Positions 1 to 5,355 are shown, counted from the stretch's first letter. The stretch is 5,643 nt of DNA from Marinobacter sp. (GCA_017643965.1 JAEPMM010000237.1:1-5643); one strand, 5' to 3'. Notes: generated by a model not told the origin, from the letters alone. Program-made: numbers and translations.

Positions 1-923
1 AGCTGGGCGACTGGCATCTGGTGCAGCGCGGCACTGCACGGTTACGTCCGGGGGCCGAGTCCGGCGCGCCGGTGGAGGTGGATCTGTTTGCCATTGCCCC
101 CATCGGGCCGCTGGTCACCGGTTGGACCTTGCAGGCATCGGTAGCCGATGCCTGGCCCAAGCTGGCGGCCGGTGAGGGGGTGATGGTGAACGAGCAGCTG
201 GCGCGGCGGGAGAGCGTCAGCCCCGGTGACTCCCTTGCCCTTGCGGTGGGGGATAATACCCAAGTATTCCCGGTGCTGGGTGTTTACGCCGATTACGGCC
301 GGCCTGCCGGCGAGATCCTGGCTGCCGGGCAGAGTCTGCCGCCGACTTTCCGGCCGCGATTCGAGAGCCTGTCAGTGAACCCGGGCGACGTGGCCATGGT
401 GGAGATCGAGCAGGCCCTGGCGGAGGTCTGGAACGCCGGGAATCTCACGGTGCGTGACAATCGCAGCATCCAGACCCTGGCGTCCGGGGTGTTTGATCAG
501 ACCTTCCTGCTGAACCGTGCTATTACCGTGCTGACCCTGGTGCTGGCGGGCATGTCGTTGTTGATGATGGGTTGGGTCTTTTTTTCCTCGCGGGCCTGGT
601 ACTACCGCCTGCTGTCGGTTTGGGGCCTGTCGCGGCGGGAAGTGGCAGCGCAGCTGCGGTGGCTGGCACTGGTGCTCACCGGCACCGTGGCTTTGGTGGC
701 GTTGCCGCTGGGTGTGTGGCTGACCTGGGTGTTGGTGAGCCGCATCAATCCCCTGGCGTTTGGCTGGTCCCTGCCCATGGCGGTGTATCCGGGATTCTGG
801 CTGGAAATGCTGGTGCTGTGCCTGGCCATTGGTCTGGCCATCGCCACACTGATGCGCCGGCAGCTGCGGGCTGTAGCTGCGGTGCCGGCCATGGCCAATG
901 TGGCAGGTGGGGGTGAACGATGA
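1..923 (+). CDS. ABC transporter permease, FtsX/MacB-type, C-terminal part (5' truncated by window)
   Basis: Inner-membrane permease subunit of an ABC transporter. The reading frame is open from base 3 and its start lies upstream; the GTG at 21 is only an internal Val. About 306 residues are visible. The first half is periplasmic and contains a MacB_PCD-like stretch at about 173-300 ('GVMVNEQLARRESVSPGD', then 'VLGVYADYG'). Three hydrophobic segments follow at about 519-584, 663-737 and 795-854, the arrangement of a C-terminal FtsX domain. Between the first two, 'LSVWGLSRREVAAQLR' resembles the cytoplasmic coupling loop that contacts the ATPase. The stop codon overlaps the start of the lipoprotein gene (ATGA, 920-923), so the two are translationally coupled. 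The ATPase is expected upstream, outside the window. By family, such permeases work with an ATPase and an exported AttH-like partner, or move lipoproteins or lipids by a mechanotransmission scheme; the substrate cannot be told here. Confidence 0.85.
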   Translation, partial: LGDWHLVQRGTARLRPGAESGAPVEVDLFAIAPIGPLVTGWTLQASVADAWPKLAAGEGVMVNEQLARRESVSPGDSLALAVGDNTQVFPVLGVYADYGRPAGEILAAGQSLPPTFRPRFESLSVNPGDVAMVEIEQALAEVWNAGNLTVRDNRSIQTLASGVFDQTFLLNRAITVLTLVLAGMSLLMMGWVFFSSRAWYYRLLSVWGLSRREVAAQLRWLALVLTGTVALVALPLGVWLTWVLVSRINPLAFGWSLPMAVYPGFWLEMLVLCLAIGLAIATLMRRQLRAVAAVPAMANVAGGGER

Positions 924-2011
924 TGACATTCTCGGGCCCGTTGCGGCTGGCTGCACTGCTGCTGTGTCTGGCGTTGTCAGCGTGCTCGGAGTCTCCGCCG
1001 TCTTCCGGTTTTGCCGGGCTGGGTGAGCAGGCGGATGCGGGCGAGTTTGCCCAACCCGCGCCCGGGGACCGGCTGCGCTTCCCGGAAGACTTCGGCCCGC
1101 ATCCGCGCCATCGCATTGAATGGTGGTATCTGACCGCCAACCTCACCACCGATCAGGGCGAGCCGCTGGGGCTGCAATGGACCCAGTTTCGCCAGGCACT
1201 GGTGCCCCGTGACGCCGATGCACCGGCGCCGGCCGCCGACCGCTGGCCCATGGAGGCAGGCTGGATGGCCCACGCCGCTGTGTCTTTCCGGGAACAGCAC
1301 GGCTTCGCTGAAAAGCTGGCGCGGGGCGATATCGGGCAGGCCGGGGCCACCACCGAGCCGTTCAACGTGTGGCTGGATGACTGGCAGTTGCAGGCCCTGG
1401 ATGAGGGGCAGTGGCGTTTGCAGGTCAGCGGCGAGGGTTGGTCCTACGATCTGCGGCTGACTCTGGATGGCGAGCCGGTCGCCCACGGCAATCAGGGCTT
1501 CAGTGCCAAGTCCGCCAGTGGCGAGGGATCCATGTACTTCAGCCTGGTGGACCTGGCGATTGCTGGTGAGGTGACACTGAACGGTGAAGCTCACCGGGTG
1601 TCCGGACAGGGCTGGTTTGATCGGGAGTGGAGCAGCCAGTTTCTGAAAGCCGGGCAGCAGGGCTGGGACTGGTTTGCACTGCACCTGGCGTCGGGCGACA
1701 AGCTGATGGCGTTTCGCCTGCGTGAGGACGATGGCGATTATCTGTCGGGTACCTGGATCACGTCGGACCGTGAGGTGATCCCGTTAGGGCCGGAGGCATT
1801 GATACTGGCGGCGGATGAATACCGCGATACCGCTGAGGGTGAGGTGCCGGTGCGCTGGCGAATCCGGGTGCCGGGGCAGGATGCGGATCTTACCGTTGCC
1901 ACACCGCCGGGGCGTTACTGGAATGACGGCCTGTTCCCCTACTGGGAATCCCCGGTCAGCGTCAGCGGTAGCCATCAGGGCGAGGGCTACATGGAGCTGA
2001 CCGGGTACTAG
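920..2011 (+). CDS. AttH/CrtC-like lipocalin-fold lipoprotein, partner of the upstream ABC permease
   Basis: A 363-residue exported lipoprotein. The N-terminus has a basic residue, a hydrophobic core and a lipobox L19-S20-A21-C22, so Cys22 should be lipidated. Ser at +2 is not the inner-membrane retention Asp, which favours the outer membrane (inference). The mature part carries AttH/carotenoid 1,2-hydratase-like hallmarks: 'HRIEWWYLTANL' (64-75), 'GWMAHAAVSF' (114-123), 'GQGWFDREWSSQF' (229-241), 'GWDWFALHL' (248-256) and a C-terminal 'EGYMELTGY'. The family forms a double lipocalin-like beta-barrel. Database labels of 'carotenoid 1,2-hydratase' are by homology only; no carotenoid gene is visible, so a transport or lipid-binding role beside the permease is more likely. 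The ATG at 920 overlaps the permease stop, with a G-rich stretch (about 907-914) just upstream as ribosome-binding site; a second ATG follows immediately at 923. The length is near that usual for the family. Confidence 0.85.
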   Translation: MMTFSGPLRLAALLLCLALSACSESPPSSGFAGLGEQADAGEFAQPAPGDRLRFPEDFGPHPRHRIEWWYLTANLTTDQGEPLGLQWTQFRQALVPRDADAPAPAADRWPMEAGWMAHAAVSFREQHGFAEKLARGDIGQAGATTEPFNVWLDDWQLQALDEGQWRLQVSGEGWSYDLRLTLDGEPVAHGNQGFSAKSASGEGSMYFSLVDLAIAGEVTLNGEAHRVSGQGWFDREWSSQFLKAGQQGWDWFALHLASGDKLMAFRLREDDGDYLSGTWITSDREVIPLGPEALILAADEYRDTAEGEVPVRWRIRVPGQDADLTVATPPGRYWNDGLFPYWESPVSVSGSHQGEGYMELTGY

Positions 2012-2023
2012 CAAGGGCCGGTC
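1999..2023. terminator. GC-rich hairpin across the convergent stop codons
   Basis: Perfect 6-bp inverted repeat GACCGG (1999-2004) and CCGGTC (2018-2023) with a 13-nt loop. The loop contains the stop codon of the lipoprotein gene (2009-2011), and the amt stop codon (2024-2026) abuts the other arm. It could fold in either transcript and so act as a bidirectional 3'-end structure. Neither strand has a U-tract after it, so classical intrinsic termination is not supported. It may be a 3' stabiliser or a pause site. Confidence 0.3.
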
Positions 2024-3232
2024 TCAGTCGAGGGAGGTGGCGCCGATCTTGTGGATACTGACGTCGGCACCGTTGAACTCTTCTTCTTCGGTCAGGCGCA
2101 GTCCGGAGATGGCGCGCACGATGCCGTACACAATCAGGCCGCCAACAAAGGCCACCACCACACCGGCGACGGAACCGACAATCTGGGACATCAGGCTGAC
2201 ACCGCCGAGGCCGCCGAGGGCTTCCTGGCCAAAGATGCCGGCCGCGATCGCGCCCCACACACCACAGACACCGTGCAGCGGCCACACGCCCAGCACGTCG
2301 TCGAGGCGCTCGATTTTCGCCTGCGCCCACTCAAACAGGTACACAAACACCGCGCCGGCGACACCACCGGTGATCAGGGCGCCCACCGGGTGCATCAGGT
2401 CGGAGCCGGCGCACACGGCCACCAGGCCGGCCAACGGGCCGTTGTGGATAAAGCCCGGATCCTTGCGGCCCACCAGCATGGCCACCAGCACGCCACCTAC
2501 CATGGCCATAAGGCTGTTCACCGCGACCAGGCCACTGATGCCGTCGAGGGTTTGCGCTGACATCACGTTAAAGCCGAACCAGCCCACCGTCAGTATCCAG
2601 GCGCCCAGGGCGAGGAACGGAATGTTGGAAGGCGCAAACGCCACCACCCGACCATTGCGATAGCGCCCATTTCGGGCACCGAGCAGCAAAACCGCCGCCA
2701 GAGCGATCCAGCCACCCACGGCATGCACCACAACAGAGCCGGCGAAGTCGTGGAAGCTTGCACCAAACTGGCTCTCCAGCCATGCCTGGAAGCCGTAGTT
2801 GCCATTCCAGATCATGCCCTCGAAGAACGGGTACACGAACGCCACGATCAACGCCGAAGCGATCAGCATCGGGTAGAACTTCGCGCGCTCTGCAATACCG
2901 CCGGACACAATCGCGGGGATGGCAGCGGCGAAAGTCATCAGGAAGAAGAACTTGACCAGGTCATAGCCGTTGGCGGCGGTCAGTTCGGAGGCGCCGGCCA
3001 TGAAATGGCTGCCGTAGGCAATGTAGTAGCCGACAAAGAAGTAGGCCACGGCGGACACGCCGAAGTCGGTCATGATCTTGACCAGGGCGTTAACCTGGTT
3101 CTTGTGGCGTACGGTGCCCACTTCCAGGAAGGCAAAGCCGGCGTGCATGGCCAGCACCATAATGGCGCCAATCAGAATGAACAGCGTGTTGGCGCTTTCG
3201 GTCAGGGTATGTACTGCACTCGTGATGTCCAC
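2024..3232 (-). CDS. amt: Ammonium transporter, Amt family
   Basis: Inner-membrane channel for ammonium/ammonia uptake, 402 residues from the chosen start. Visible Amt hallmarks: 'HAGFAFLEVGTVRHKN' (30-45), 'SGGIAERAKF' (110-119), 'DFAGSVVVHAVGG' (162-174) with the conserved Asp162 and first pore His170, 'GWFGFNVMSA' (217-226) and 'PLHGVCGVWG' (318-327) with the second pore His320. Around eleven hydrophobic segments cover the chain. The cytoplasmic tail 'GLRLTEEEEFNGADVS' (377-392) matches the region that docks PII (GlnK) proteins in AmtB. The sequence style resembles the marine Amt subtype (from memory). The start is the GTG at 3232: it has AGGAGA 8 nt upstream and is where family similarity begins. 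A longer frame back to 3346 would add 38 residues unlike Amt and would run across the sigma-54 promoter. No glnK is adjacent. It converges with the lipoprotein gene, 12 bp away. Confidence 0.95.
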   Translation of the reverse strand: MDITSAVHTLTESANTLFILIGAIMVLAMHAGFAFLEVGTVRHKNQVNALVKIMTDFGVSAVAYFFVGYYIAYGSHFMAGASELTAANGYDLVKFFFLMTFAAAIPAIVSGGIAERAKFYPMLIASALIVAFVYPFFEGMIWNGNYGFQAWLESQFGASFHDFAGSVVVHAVGGWIALAAVLLLGARNGRYRNGRVVAFAPSNIPFLALGAWILTVGWFGFNVMSAQTLDGISGLVAVNSLMAMVGGVLVAMLVGRKDPGFIHNGPLAGLVAVCAGSDLMHPVGALITGGVAGAVFVYLFEWAQAKIERLDDVLGVWPLHGVCGVWGAIAAGIFGQEALGGLGGVSLMSQIVGSVAGVVVAFVGGLIVYGIVRAISGLRLTEEEEFNGADVSIHKIGATSLD

Positions 3233-3240
3233 GGGTTTTC

Positions 3241-3246
3241 TCTCCT
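3241..3246 (-). promoter_or_regulatory. Shine-Dalgarno site that fixes the amt GTG start
   Basis: AGGAGA on the minus strand, 8 nt before the GTG at 3232. It is the only strong ribosome-binding site in the leader and decides for the 402-residue product over the longer frame. Confidence 0.8.
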
Positions 3247-3260
3247 GAAGGATAAGGTGG

Positions 3261-3319
3261 CTGCCTCTTGGCGGGCAGTGTGCATTGATGAAGTGCACTC
3301 TTGGCGAGAGCTGCGCCAA
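3261..3319 (-). promoter_or_regulatory. amt leader with three short inverted repeats and a 9-bp direct repeat
   Basis: Between the predicted transcription start and the amt ribosome-binding site there are three perfect dyads: TTGGCG/CGCCAA (3301-3306 and 3314-3319), GTGCA/TGCAC (3280-3284 and 3294-3298) and CTGCC/GGCAG (3261-3265 and 3274-3278). The 9-mer CTCTTGGCG occurs twice on the plus strand (3265-3273 and 3298-3306), 33 bp apart, about three helical turns. These could be protein-binding half-sites or stem-loops in the leader RNA. The outermost dyad straddles the predicted +1, so it is more likely a DNA site than a complete RNA hairpin. I recognise no known riboswitch. Confidence 0.35.
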
Positions 3320-3324
3320 AACAT

Positions 3325-3341
3325 AGCAAGAGGTGTTCCAA
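3325..3341 (-). promoter_or_regulatory. Sigma-54 (RpoN) promoter of amt
   Basis: Minus strand TTGGAACACCTCTTGCT. It matches the sigma-54 consensus YTGGCACG-N4-TTGCW, with the invariant GG (3339-3338) and GC (3327-3326) separated by exactly 10 nt. Transcription should start near 3314, leaving a leader of about 80 nt before the GTG at 3232. Sigma-54 dependence with NtrC is the established mode for many proteobacterial amtB genes. Confidence 0.75.
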
Positions 3342-3417
3342 AACAAGGCAAATTGAGAGAGAAGGGGGTGTTGGAGCGGTTACTTACTGAAATCCAGGGG
3401 ATGCGGGTGAAAAATAT

Positions 3418-3432
3418 GCACTATAAAAGTGC
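3418..3432. promoter_or_regulatory. NtrC-like enhancer site 1 upstream of amt
   Basis: Perfect dyad GCACT-ATAAA-AGTGC, preceded by T, with the same geometry as NtrC sites (GCACC-N5-GGTGC; core GCAC-N7-GTGC). Its centre at 3425 lies about 111 bp upstream of the predicted start near 3314, a typical enhancer distance for glnA-type promoters. Assignment rests on pattern and position only. Confidence 0.55.
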
Positions 3433-3447
3433 GTTTTATACCTTGGC

Positions 3448-3462
3448 GCACTGTTTTGGTTG
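3448..3462. promoter_or_regulatory. Degenerate NtrC-like enhancer site 2 upstream of amt
   Basis: GCACT-GTTTT-GGTTG. The left half matches the NtrC core; the right half keeps GGT but not GC. Its centre (3455) is 30 bp from site 1, close to three helical turns, as for the paired NtrC sites at glnA. A weak site on its own; the spacing is the main support. Confidence 0.35.
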
Positions 3463-3483
3463 GTTTGCGGCCCTGAACCCTGC

Positions 3484-3505
3484 CCGCGCCCGGATCACGG
3501 CGCGG
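3484..3505 (-). terminator. All-GC hairpin at the 3' end of the YkvA gene
   Basis: Perfect 7-bp inverted repeat CCGCGCC (3484-3490) and GGCGCGG (3499-3505) with an 8-nt loop that contains the YkvA-family stop codon (3495-3497). On the minus transcript it would form a very stable stem, but no U-tract follows. It may slow or end read-through from the YkvA gene into the amt regulatory region. The genome is GC-rich, so a chance stem is possible. Confidence 0.35.
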
Positions 3506-3923
3506 TGCTCGGGGTGGTCGCGGCTGTCTGCTGTTCCGTCTGCTCCTTCCAGGCGGCGTAGCGGATCAGGTCCGATTCCACCAGCCTGAGGCACAGAGCC
3601 ACCACGCCGGCGTCATCCACAAAACCGATGCCCAGTATCAGATCCGGAATCACATCCAGCGGGTTCAGCACGTACAGCAGGGCGCCGGCAATTGCCGCAA
3701 CACTCTTCCAGGGTACGGTGCGGTAACGACCGTTCCAGTAGTCACTGATCATCGCGAACATCAGCTTGATGTCGCCGCTGAAGCGTTGCAGCTTGCCGCT
3801 GCTCCTGACCTTGGCCTCGATGGCCCGCTGGCGGCGGAGCAGGTCGTCCAGATTGTCCTGGCTGACACTGGCGGCCTCCCGGTTCAACTGTGTCTGCGCA
3901 CTGCGGTCACTGAATATGGCCAT
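3495..3923 (-). CDS. YkvA-family protein, DUF1232 domain
   Basis: A 142-residue protein of unknown function with one DUF1232 domain. The recognisable core is at about 71-109: 'PWKSVAAIAGALLYVLNPLD', continuing 'VIPDLILGIGFVDDAGVV'. The 'YxxNPxDxIPD...GxxDD' pattern defines the YkvA family. The core is hydrophobic and probably membrane-associated. Residues 20-50 are charged and helical-looking, possibly a short coiled coil ('DDLLRRQRAIEAKVRSSGK'). The tail is rich in Gln, Thr and Ala and looks disordered. The ATG at 3923 has GAGGA six bases upstream. It lies 84 bp downstream of the DUF2805 gene on the same strand and may share its transcript. The amt gene follows after 262 bp but has its own promoter, so a shared role with ammonium uptake is not established. 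Confidence 0.85.
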   Translation of the reverse strand: MAIFSDRSAQTQLNREAASVSQDNLDDLLRRQRAIEAKVRSSGKLQRFSGDIKLMFAMISDYWNGRYRTVPWKSVAAIAGALLYVLNPLDVIPDLILGIGFVDDAGVVALCLRLVESDLIRYAAWKEQTEQQTAATTPSTAP

Positions 3924-3963
3924 TGGGAATCCTCGCCGTCGCTATACCTTGAAGGGTCATCAT

Positions 3964-3994
3964 CCGACAACTGTTGAGCAAAACCAACAGTCGG
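3964..3994. repeat. Imperfect inverted repeat between the DUF2805 and YkvA genes
   Basis: CTGTTG (3971-3976) pairs with CAACAG (3985-3990) around an 8-nt loop. The stem extends to CCGA (3964-3967) with TCGG (3991-3994) if three bases (3968-3970) bulge out. In the minus transcript it lies just after the DUF2805 stop, so it may be a 3' processing or attenuation hairpin. There is no U-tract. Confidence 0.3.
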
Positions 3995-4007
3995 TGCGCT
4001 GAGATCG

Positions 4008-4304
4008 CTAGCGTTTGTACTGGGTCGGGCAATAGCCCCGGGACACGTCCGGGGACCGGAGCGCCTTGTGCTTGGTTTTTCGTCCGGTGACCCGTTTGCG
4101 CCACAGGCGAAAGCTGCCCGGTTTCAGGTGTTTGCGCATCAGCCGGATCACCGCTTTTTCATCCAGTCCAAACGTGTCTTCAATCGCCTCGAAGGGAGTG
4201 CGATCTTCCCAGGCCATCTCGATAATGCGCGAGATGTCCGATTCGGTGAATCCCTTTGTGTTGTTGTATTCGTTGTTTGTGTCAGTTCCTGTCGTTGTGT
4301 GCAT
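4008..4304 (-). CDS. DUF2805 / TIGR03643 family small protein
   Basis: A 98-residue protein that I recognise as the DUF2805 (TIGR03643) family, with no established function. The conserved block runs from about 19 to 83: 'FTESDISRIIEMAWEDRTPF' (19-38), 'GLDEKAVIRLMRKHLKPGSF' (46-65), then 'RLWRKRVTGRKTKHKALR' (66-83). Residues 35-60 look like a helix-turn-helix, as in small sigma-like or Trp-repressor-like domains, and the part after it is very basic, so nucleic-acid binding is plausible but is inference. The first 18 residues are rich in Thr and Asn, not conserved and lower in G+C. The ATG at 4304 has AAGGA nine bases upstream (4314-4318), a slightly long spacing. It heads the minus-strand block and is divergent from the flp locus. 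Confidence 0.8.
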   Translation of the reverse strand: MHTTTGTDTNNEYNNTKGFTESDISRIIEMAWEDRTPFEAIEDTFGLDEKAVIRLMRKHLKPGSFRLWRKRVTGRKTKHKALRSPDVSRGYCPTQYKR

Positions 4305-4305
4305 C

Positions 4306-4370
4306 CATTCGTATCCTTATCGTGTCGGCGTGCTGGGAACGGTCTCGTAATCTGTTCAGCCATACGAATG
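4306..4370. repeat. Perfect 9-bp inverted repeat reaching into the DUF2805 start region
   Basis: CATTCGTAT (4306-4314) and ATACGAATG (4362-4370) are exact reverse complements 47 bp apart. The proximal arm lies between the Shine-Dalgarno (4314-4318) and the ATG (4304) of DUF2805. If transcription starts upstream of 4370, the two arms could pair in the mRNA and mask the start. As DNA they could be two operator half-sites. A 9-bp match in a region this size can also arise by chance. Confidence 0.35.
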
Positions 4371-4435
4371 CTACCCGCGTTCGGTTGTGTCCCCGTGTTG
4401 ATTGGCCGTTAGCACTGTCGCTCTCGTCATATTTG

Positions 4436-4450
4436 GCAATATTCTATTGC
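4436..4450. repeat. Palindrome GCAATA-TTC-TATTGC, candidate operator
   Basis: A perfect 6-bp dyad around a 3-bp centre, in the A+T-rich part of the divergent region, about 190 bp before flp. The compact geometry fits a dimeric regulator site. On the plus strand it is followed by GTTTTT, so a weak terminator-like reading is possible, but no plus-strand gene precedes it. Confidence 0.3.
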
Positions 4451-4595
4451 GTTTTTGGGTGTTATTGTGATGTGACGCAGTGCTCAGGAATTAATCGGAA
4501 GCTATTTTTGAGACTTGCGGGCCTTGACGGCTACAACGAAACGTGACTATCGGTTACAAAAAGCTAAGCAAAACCTGTCGTCAAAAGCACAGCAT

Positions 4596-4612
4596 CCCCG
4601 CTACGGTAGGGG
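4596..4612. repeat. Dyad just upstream of flp
   Basis: CTAC (4601-4604) and GTAG (4606-4609) around one base, extended by CCC and GGG on the outside if the G at 4600 bulges. It lies about 30 bp before the flp start codon, so it may be an operator or a 5'-leader structure. The one-base centre makes it a better DNA dyad than an RNA hairpin. Confidence 0.25.
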
Positions 4613-4642
4613 TGTTCACTATTGCTCAATAAGGATTTCGGC

Positions 4643-4879
4643 ATGAAGATTCAAACAACAACTTCAGTTTTCACCCGTTTTTCCAACCGTCATCGCAATC
4701 GCAAGATGACGTCCACGTCGAACCAGAAGGGCGCCTCTGCGCTTGAGTATCTTGTTCTGGCCGCTGCCATCGTATTGATCATCGGTGTTGCGATGGGTAC
4801 AGGGCTGGGCGATCAGGTCACGCAGGCCTTCTCGGATCTGTTTACTGACGCTGCTTCTGGTGGCGGTGGTACCCCCTAA
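4643..4879 (+). CDS. flp: Flp-type (type IVb) major prepilin of a Tad pilus
   Basis: A 78-residue prepilin. The processing site is 'QKG|ASALEYLVLAAA': cleavage after Gly30, with Glu at +5 and Tyr at +6 as required in Flp pilins. The mature subunit would be 48 residues, with one hydrophobic helix (about 35-52) and a Gly-rich end 'SGGGGTP'. Once cleaved by a TadV/CpaA-type peptidase, subunits polymerise into adhesive Flp pili. The ATG at 4643 is chosen because AAGGA (4631-4635) lies 7 nt upstream. The TTG at 4622 has no good site. The in-frame ATG at 4706 would give a 9-residue leader but has no ribosome-binding site. The resulting 30-residue leader is long and strongly basic (Arg/His/Lys at 12-21). 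It is the first gene of the pilus block, 35 bp before the tadE-like gene. Confidence 0.9.
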   Translation: MKIQTTTSVFTRFSNRHRNRKMTSTSNQKGASALEYLVLAAAIVLIIGVAMGTGLGDQVTQAFSDLFTDAASGGGGTP

Positions 4880-4914
4880 GCTCCGGATTGTTTGAGCAGA
4901 CAACGGTGAAGATT

Positions 4915-5355
4915 ATGAAGCAGAGTCGTGGTGCGGTCGCTCTGGAGTTTCTTCTACTGTTTCCACTCGTGGTGGCCATGTTGTACGCGGCGACCACGTA
5001 TGGGGTTCTGTTCTTCGGCAAGTACCAGATGCAGAGTGTTGCCGAGCAGGCGGCGTCTTCAGCGCTGAGGCTCGATCGCAATCAGTTTGCAGCGGGCGAA
5101 CTCTCAGGGCAGGTCATCACCACGGCCAACGCCACTCTGCAGCAGAACTGGGCAGCAACACCCGAGCGCTTGCGGGCGGGCACGGAATTGCTTGACTGCA
5201 GCGTCTCCGAGGCCGGCGGTATCAGTTTTCTCAGATGCGCCATTTCTCGCAATAATGAACAGGCGCCTATGGTGCCGCAGATGAATTTCGGATTTCTCGG
5301 GGCCTTCCCGCCCATGCCTGCCAGTATGAGTGTGGAAGCGTCCATGGCGTTCTAG
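4915..5355 (+). CDS. tadE: TadE-like minor pseudopilin
   Basis: A 146-residue TadE-family pseudopilin of the Tad pilus. Its N-terminus 'SRGAVALEFLLLFPLVV' has the prepilin-type site: cleavage after Gly6, Glu at +5 and Phe at +6, followed by a single membrane helix to about residue 35. The mature body includes two cysteines (Cys95 and Cys108) that could form a disulfide, and it ends in a hydrophobic, Pro/Met-rich segment. TadE-type proteins are processed by the same peptidase as Flp and are needed for pilus assembly, probably in initiation or at the tip or base. The ATG at 4915 has GGTGA five bases upstream and gives a short normal leader. Earlier TTG (4888) and GTG (4906) codons are in frame but less convincing. 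It lies between flp (35 bp) and cpaB (21 bp), in one operon. Confidence 0.85.
   Translation: MKQSRGAVALEFLLLFPLVVAMLYAATTYGVLFFGKYQMQSVAEQAASSALRLDRNQFAAGELSGQVITTANATLQQNWAATPERLRAGTELLDCSVSEAGGISFLRCAISRNNEQAPMVPQMNFGFLGAFPPMPASMSVEASMAF

Larger units (their letters stand above)
4305..4642. other. Divergent intergenic region between DUF2805 and flp, no gene seen
   Basis: These 338 bp are noticeably richer in A+T than the flanking genes, especially about 4430-4640. Short open frames crossing it (for example 4256-4546 on the plus strand) have unnatural compositions (Cys/Leu/Ser runs) and no ribosome-binding site, so I call no gene. It must hold the promoters for DUF2805 and the pilus locus, but I find no convincing -35/-10 pair on either strand. 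It does contain three dyads, listed separately. The A+T shift suggests a regulatory region or an old insertion boundary at the start of the Tad locus. Confidence 0.6.

Noticed and set aside
2037..2663. Plus-strand frames opposite the amt 3' half
   Set aside because: Both have composition typical of antisense frames in GC-rich DNA (Thr/Pro/Arg or His/Gly/Ala) and no start signals; amt on the other strand is certain.
3233..3346. Extended amt start at 3346 giving 440 residues
   Set aside because: The extra 38 residues are unlike Amt N-termini and the region contains the sigma-54 promoter and leader; the GTG at 3232 has a strong Shine-Dalgarno.
2723..3589. Long plus-strand open frame (288 codons) antisense to amt, its leader and the YkvA gene
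   Set aside because: It is a shadow of the amt codon bias, rich in His/Gln/Glu, without a recognisable family or ribosome-binding site, and it crosses three unrelated regions.
4433..4451. Possible sigma-54 promoter TTGGCA...TTGC before flp
   Set aside because: The GG and GC pairs are 12 nt apart, not the required 10.
4466..4480. TGTGA resembling a CRP half-site
   Set aside because: The matching TCACA half is absent at the right spacing.
4256..4546. 96-codon plus-strand frame in the divergent region
   Set aside because: Cys/Leu/Ser-rich translation, no ribosome-binding site, and it overlaps the start of DUF2805.
4524..4550. Possible sigma-70 promoter TTGACG/GACTAT before flp
   Set aside because: The -35 is good, but the -10 matches only three of six bases and the spacing is 15 bp.
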